A stretch of DNA of 13,273 bases from Thermomucor indicae-seudaticae (Eukaryota; Mucoromycota; Mucoromycetes; Mucorales; Lichtheimiaceae): the NCBI GenBank assembly GCA_000787465.1, contig JSYX01000777.1, positions 1 through 13,273 of the forward strand, given 5' to 3'. Under the pieces are notes generated by a model. It did no database searches. It worked only from the letters and a program-made list of their open reading frames with translations, and was not told where the DNA came from. Made by a program: the position numbers and the translations under genes. The first letter of the stretch is position 1. Every line of letters starts with the position of its first letter. Positions 9,401 through 13,273 of the stretch are shown here, piece after piece.

Positions 9401-12400
9401 AGACAAGTTGAAGGATGCCCTGGAAAAAGTGGCAGCTATGACGGAAAACAACAACAGCAGAACAAGGTCGCTGGATCCAATCAATACAAAGTTTCAGGGC
9501 TTCGTAAGAGCTCTCAAGGCGCATAAGGATGTGAAACAATTAATGGAAAATGAATTCAAGCAATTAGGTAAGTTGAGATATGCCTTCAAGCAGCCGAGCC
9601 ATCGTATCATTAACTGCTTTAATTTTAGGATCTCACTTTAACTTGGCTGGCCGTGAGTCAGAAAGGGATGTCAAGTCATTGATTGACTATTTGGCCATGA
9701 TGACAAGCGTCAGAAACCCAGAAAAACGAGAAACGTACGAAGTTTCGACCATCAAGCTTTTAGAGGAAATTCCACTCCAGTTTATTCGCGAGCGTTCCGA
9801 GGTAGATCATTGGGAAAACCCGGATCGTTTCGAGCTATTAGAGAAAAGGAAAGTGTACGCCCAAAACACATTGAATAGGCTTGGGTGTACGTTGGTCGCG
9901 CAGAACTTGCTATCGTCGCCTAGGCGCCCTATTTTTGAAGCGGCACTCAAGTTGTTGATCGCGTTGTTAGAAGGAGGAAACAAGAGCGTACAGGTAAAGA
10001 CAGGCTACCTAAGAGTGTGAAGCACACAACCGTTTAGGAACGGCGGACGGCTTATTGGACTTTTTAAAGGACAAACTGGAAGAGTACTTTTACAGTATCA
10101 GGGAGGAACGATTCTTTTATTCCTTCCACCAGCGCCTTCAGCGTGGTATCGCATCGTTAAAGGAAGCCCAGTCGCATTTACTCCGTGCAACGTACAAAAT
10201 CAACAGACAGCAGTTTATTCTGCGGGTTGATATGCCCGATCACCGTGCAAACAAGATTGCCAGAAAGCAGCAGCAGCAGCAACAAAAGAAGCACAGGAGC
10301 CATGCGTCGTCCATTGACTATAGCCCTCAACGCAAACGATTGTTGGGCAGCAATAATAGCAAGCCAGCGGCTTTGCCACCGGCAGTGATATACCAAAAGA
10401 TCTCCAACTTGATGGCCAGCGAAACAGCTGAATTTGGTACTGCCAATGAAGACTTTGAGAGCATGAAAGACACGATGAGGGCTCTGCAGTTAATGGTTGA
10501 GGGCCACAATCTGAACTTGCAGACCTATCTTGCGAAGCAGCCAGATAACATCAAGAGCTTTAACATTGTACAGGACGTTGTGGAATATCTGCACGCGATC
10601 GTGCCGCTTTGCAATATCCAGAATGTGCGACTGATCATCCAGGTTTTGGACACTGTGACGGATCTAGCACAAGGCTGCATAGAAAACCAGGTTACCATCT
10701 TTTCGAACAAGATAATTAATCCTATGAATACCATCTTGCGTGAATCATATACAAACTGCCCTAGCTCACTTATCAATGAGCTCAAGGTATGTAAAGAGAC
10801 GATGCAAGGCGACCTTGGACTGTGCACTTTAATGTTACTTGAAACTGGGTAGAGTAAAGTAGTGATATGTTTGCTGAGTTTATTGGAAGGCGGTATGGAT
10901 CACAGCGAAGTGATATTTCGCGAAATGGCTGGGTCACTAGACTTGGCAGTCGTGATACGCAACATGAATGCAATATATGACCAGAATGCGGACCAGTTGA
11001 ATTCGCCTGGTGTCTATGAGAAACTAGAATGCGGGTTTCAGTATTGTATGCTGTTAATGACTCTGTGGCCTGCTCTGGACGAAAGTCAGGTAGATTTCGC
11101 TTTATGTAATTAAATAGGTTGAGGACCAGTCTCTGACACATTTTGTCTTCTCTTTTTGAACAGCAAACCGCTTTGGATGGCAATCGAGCTTTTGAGTTCT
11201 TCCAAAGAAACACTGGCAAAATTGAAGTGGTAATGGATTATAACCAGGAGAAACAGTTGTCACGGGTACTTTTTCCGATACCAGAAGTGTGTAAATACCT
11301 GCGGGAAGATACCAAGCAACGTTTCCTGTGGCAAGTCAAGCGGTAATGTGGCGCTTTTCAGTAGCAGCAGCATCAAAGAAGCTACAAAGACTCATGAATA
11401 CATATAGTGATTCGCCTTCGGCAAAGATTGAAGACTTTGTGCGATTGTCAGAAAATATCATTTATGAGTAAGTGAGATAAGGGAAAATATTAGTATGCCA
11501 CTTGTCCTGATTCCAGTGAGCAGAATCGAGAATCAAGCCAAAGTTGCACGAAATCCTTACTTGTCCATGTTGTCACGCCACAGTGCACTGTGGTGGCAAG
11601 CATCGTACGGGGTTACTGTCCTGCTAAACTTGCAGCTCCTGTTAAGCTGTTCCTCGAGTATTCTCTTCGATGAGGTACAGACTCAAGCGACATGCGGCCA
11701 GTTTGAAGGGATCGTTCGATCAGTCCTAGGGATATTGCATCTCGTGTTTTGGACGCTATCTACCATGGAATTTTACTTTATTCAACTGCCTATTCTTGTC
11801 AATCGGCATTTGTCAACAAAGCAGCCAAAGACTAACATCTTTGGCAAATCGTATCTGAGCACCAACAATCGGTTCTTGGCCAAGATCATGGCAAGTTGGC
11901 AGCAGTACCAAAGGTTGACTGATATGAGCTAATGGTTTCAACGCGATATATAGCAAGTCGATCTCCAGTATATTCTTGCCAGTCTTTTCGAACGGGCTTT
12001 TCTTTACCATATGGTGATGGTTGCCTTCTCTATCATCGGTCTCTACAATCCAGCGTTTTACTCTTTGCACTTGCTGGATTTCGCCTTCAGAGACAGTATT
12101 TTGCAAGGAGTTATTGCCAGTATCACGCTGAATGTTAATTCTATCTCAAGAACAGTAAGTTTTACTATTCGCTCGAGCGGCTTTATTCATTAATCTCCTG
12201 CTGTTAGGGCTTATTGGGGATCATTGTCGTGTATATTCACAGTGTTGTGGCGTATGTGTTTTTCCGGCAAGAGTTTGATATCAGCAAGGGCCTGCACTGC
12301 GCCACACTATCGCAGTGTTTCGTTACAGTTTTGTCACATGGGTAAGATTGCTGTGCCATATTTTCCATACCAGGATTAGCTCATGGCTGTTATTAGTGTC

Positions 12401-13164
12401 CGATCTGGAGGCGGTATTGGTGATATCCTGGAACCAGATAGCGAAGAAGAACCTAGAGGGTGGCGGACAGCATTTGAAATGTCATTCTTCTTGTTGGTGG
12501 TCGTTTTCCTTCTCAATGCCATCTTTGGTATTATCTTTGATACGTTCGGGCATCTTCGTGATGGCAAGTATATTTTAGGATTATGGCATGACGGGGTACA
12601 CAAAAGTTTGACGTGATTTCTATTCAGAGCGGTCATCGATACAGCAAGATATGAAGAACTGTGAGTTTAAAAAGATACAGGAAAAGGGGGCGAGCAGGGA
12701 GACTTAACATCACGTTGCATTAGCATGTTTCATCTGCAGTATCCCTGCGGTGGAATTTCAGCGGCACGCCAAAAAGGGTTTTGAGAACCACATTAAGCAT
12801 GATCACAATATCTGGTATTGATTGAGCATACAGAAGATCGGGAATTGGATGGGAACTAACAGAGGCATATAGGCAATACCTTTTCTTTCTGGTCCATTTG
12901 AAGAACAAGGATCGGACCGAGTACACGGGGCCAGAGTCGTACGTGGCTGAAGGACTCAAGGAAGCCAATTATAGTTTCTTTCCGATCAATCGAGCGCTGT
13001 GTCTGAAGCAGAACGAGGAGGATGATACGGAGAGGCTGGAAAAGCTCGAGGATATTGCACAGCAATTGATGGAAAAAGTGCAGCATTTGGAAGAAAGCAT
13101 GGAAAAGCTTGCGAGTAACCAAAACCGTTCAAGATCAAACAGTCTGATGCTTTCGCCCATGTAA
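4040..13164 (+). CDS. Inositol 1,4,5-trisphosphate receptor-type calcium-release channel, 24 exons
   Basis: A tetrameric calcium-release channel of internal membranes (ER or vacuole-like stores). Exons: 4040-4833, 4920-5004, 5064-5762, 5820-5892, 5967-6902, 6966-7153, 7233-7363, 7424-7615, 7680-7864, 7927-8387, 8444-8836, 8910-9567, 9629-9993, 10070-10786, 10853-11089, 11164-11342, 11408-11467, 11524-11890, 11954-12154, 12208-12341, 12397-12563, 12628-12660, 12724-12814, 12873-13164. Their sum, 7638 nt, is exactly 2545 codons plus stop, close to the ~2700 of animal receptors. Domain order matches the family: N-terminal beta-trefoil, MIR, RIH, a second RIH-like helical region, RIH-associated, six-helix pore, C2H2 finger, coiled coil. 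The start ATG is followed by FLCIGDEIILYDEGG, matching the animal N-terminus, and has A at -3. The least certain junctions are 7153/7233 (weak acceptor), 9993/10070 and 11467/11524 (acceptor 11520 or 11523). Introns 11891-11953 and 12564-12627 need GC-AG borders. The closest alternative, a ryanodine receptor, is excluded by size and lack of SPRY or RyR repeats. Confidence 0.93.
10271..10296 (+). repeat. CAG/CAA run coding a short polyglutamine tract in the channel linker
   Basis: Mostly CAG codons, with one CAA, encode about six Gln within KQQQQQQKK. The tract lies in a basic, probably disordered linker just before the RIH-associated domain. It is coding and in frame, and a likely site of length variation between strains. 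Confidence 0.7.
10440..10786 (+). other. RIH-associated domain of the channel, with two predicted calcium-sensor acids
   Basis: LQLMVEGHNLNLQTYL and the following NIVQDVVEYL and VTDLAQGCIENQ match the RIH-associated domain. In animal IP3 and ryanodine receptors, Glu in the C-E-x-H-N block and Glu in LTEY help form the activating calcium site, with a Thr near the C-terminus. Here they are Glu1864 (10499-10501), Asp1918 (10661-10663, a conservative change) and Thr2467 in EYTGPES (12925-12927). The calcium site therefore looks usable. Confidence 0.75.
11560..12563 (+). other. Six-helix pore domain with filter GGGIGD
   Basis: Helices, approximately: S1 2146-2162 (YGVTVLLNLQLLLSC), S2 2180-2200, S3 2255-2272 (FLYHMVMVAFSIIGL), S4 near 2275-2290, S5 2308-2326 (GLLGIIVVYIHSVVAYVFF), S6 2378-2403. 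The filter GGGIGD (2356-2361, 12407-12424) is the ryanodine-receptor form; animal IP3 receptors have GGGVGD. The luminal cysteine pair is present in HCATLSQCF. At the S6 gate the animal pair Phe/Ile (FGVII) is Phe2395/Phe2399 here (FGIIF). Confidence 0.9.
11891..11953 (+). other. Inferred GC-AG intron in the channel gene (donor ATG|GCAAGT)
   Basis: A 63-nt intron from GCAAGT to ATATAG joins FLAKIM to QVDLQYILASLFERAFLYH in phase. The unspliced frame meets TAA at 11930-11932. I found no GT donor nearby in the required phase. GAGCTAATG inside is a plausible branch site. Confidence 0.7.
12564..12627 (+). other. Inferred GC-AG intron in the channel gene (donor GATG|GCAAGT)
   Basis: A 64-nt intron from GCAAGT to ATTCAG gives LRDERSSIQQDMKNSCFIC. 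This has the same 13-residue spacing from LR to CFIC as animal receptors. The GT four bases downstream (12568) shifts the frame and, with acceptor 12723, leads to an early stop. Confidence 0.7.
12724..13164 (+). other. Channel C-terminal zinc finger and coiled coil
   Basis: CFIC (2420-2423), then 17 residues, then H2441-x4-H2446 (HIKHDH), has exactly the C2H2 spacing of the IP3/ryanodine receptor C-terminal domain that couples cytosolic arms to S6. QYLFFLVHLKNKDRTEYTGPES follows in the usual order. After about residue 2495 comes a Glu/Leu-rich heptad stretch (RLEKLEDIAQQLMEKVQHLEE) predicted to form the four-chain coiled coil at the channel axis. The tail ends in a Ser/Arg-rich segment. Confidence 0.88.
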
Positions 13165-13273
13165 TAGAATTTGTAAATAGACTCCCTTTAAGACGTCTTT
13201 TGCTAATGCAAAGGGATTGATTTCATCCGTTACTGCTTTTTCTAACTGCTTTGCTAAATATACTGTTTATTGA
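13165..13273 (+). other. 3' flank of the channel gene
   Basis: This short AT-rich stretch has no AATAAA. It contains the 10-bp palindrome AAGACGTCTT (13190-13199) and overlaps a small hairpin, CTTTTGC-TAAT-GCAAAGG (about 13196-13213). Either could be 3' UTR structure; neither is a known element. Confidence 0.3.

Noticed and set aside
10021..10069. Acceptor TTTAG at 10036 for channel exon 14
   Set aside because: It gives a 43-nt intron and the wrong phase from donor 9994. Acceptor AAAG at 10069 keeps phase and yields VQDKLEEYFYS.
10178..10396. Minus-strand open frame opposite the channel Gln-repeat linker (Leu-rich)
   Set aside because: The Leu run is simply the antisense of the CAG repeat; no gene evidence.
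1..13273. Mobile element, CRISPR array or bacterial-type system
   Set aside because: No terminal repeats, transposase motifs, spaced direct repeats or prokaryotic gene structure are visible. Intron-rich genes show this is eukaryotic DNA.

Overview
The window looks like nuclear DNA of an early-diverging, Mucoromycota-like fungus. Three things point that way. It is gene-dense, with tightly packed genes carrying many short introns (about 51-124 nt, GT-AG or GC-AG, often with a CTAAC/CTAAT-like branch sequence). It contains a fungal-type 12-helix major-facilitator transporter. It also holds a full-length inositol 1,4,5-trisphosphate (IP3) receptor type calcium-release channel, a family generally considered lost from Ascomycota and Basidiomycota but kept in some early-diverging lineages. 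The species cannot be named from the sequence alone.

Layout. (1) 1-507 (+): the 3' end of a gene for an Ala/Glu/Lys/Arg repeat protein ending in the CaaX box CTIM, so probably prenylated. (2) 508-1153: a convergent intergenic stretch with poly(A)-like signals and no gene I can defend. (3) 3181-1154 (-): an eight-exon MFS transporter. All exons join in phase to 503 codons, but one codon near the N-terminus is an in-frame TAG. (4) 3182-3665: a divergent intergenic region. (5) 3666-4040 (+): a possible two-exon, 107-residue Cys-rich protein whose stop codon overlaps the next start codon (TAATG). (6) 4040-13164 (+): a 24-exon gene that I join in phase into a 2545-residue IP3 receptor. It has the N-terminal beta-trefoil/MIR region, RIH repeats, RIH-associated domain, six-helix pore with filter GGGIGD, C-terminal C2H2 zinc finger and a final coiled coil. 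(7) 13165-13273: 3' flank.

The main biological point is in the channel. By eye alignment, the pore, luminal cysteine pair, zinc finger and calcium-sensing residues (Glu, Asp, Thr) are kept. Most residues that hold IP3 in animal type 1 receptors are replaced. This suggests a calcium-release channel that may not be opened by IP3 in the usual way. A second theme is splicing: four of about 31 inferred introns, spread over two genes, need GC-AG borders to keep the conserved reading frame. One of these lies next to a 33-nt exon that is open and protein-like in two frames.

The genes show no evident operon-like or pathway link. All gene models come from reading conserved protein blocks through splice sites by eye; no transcript data were available.
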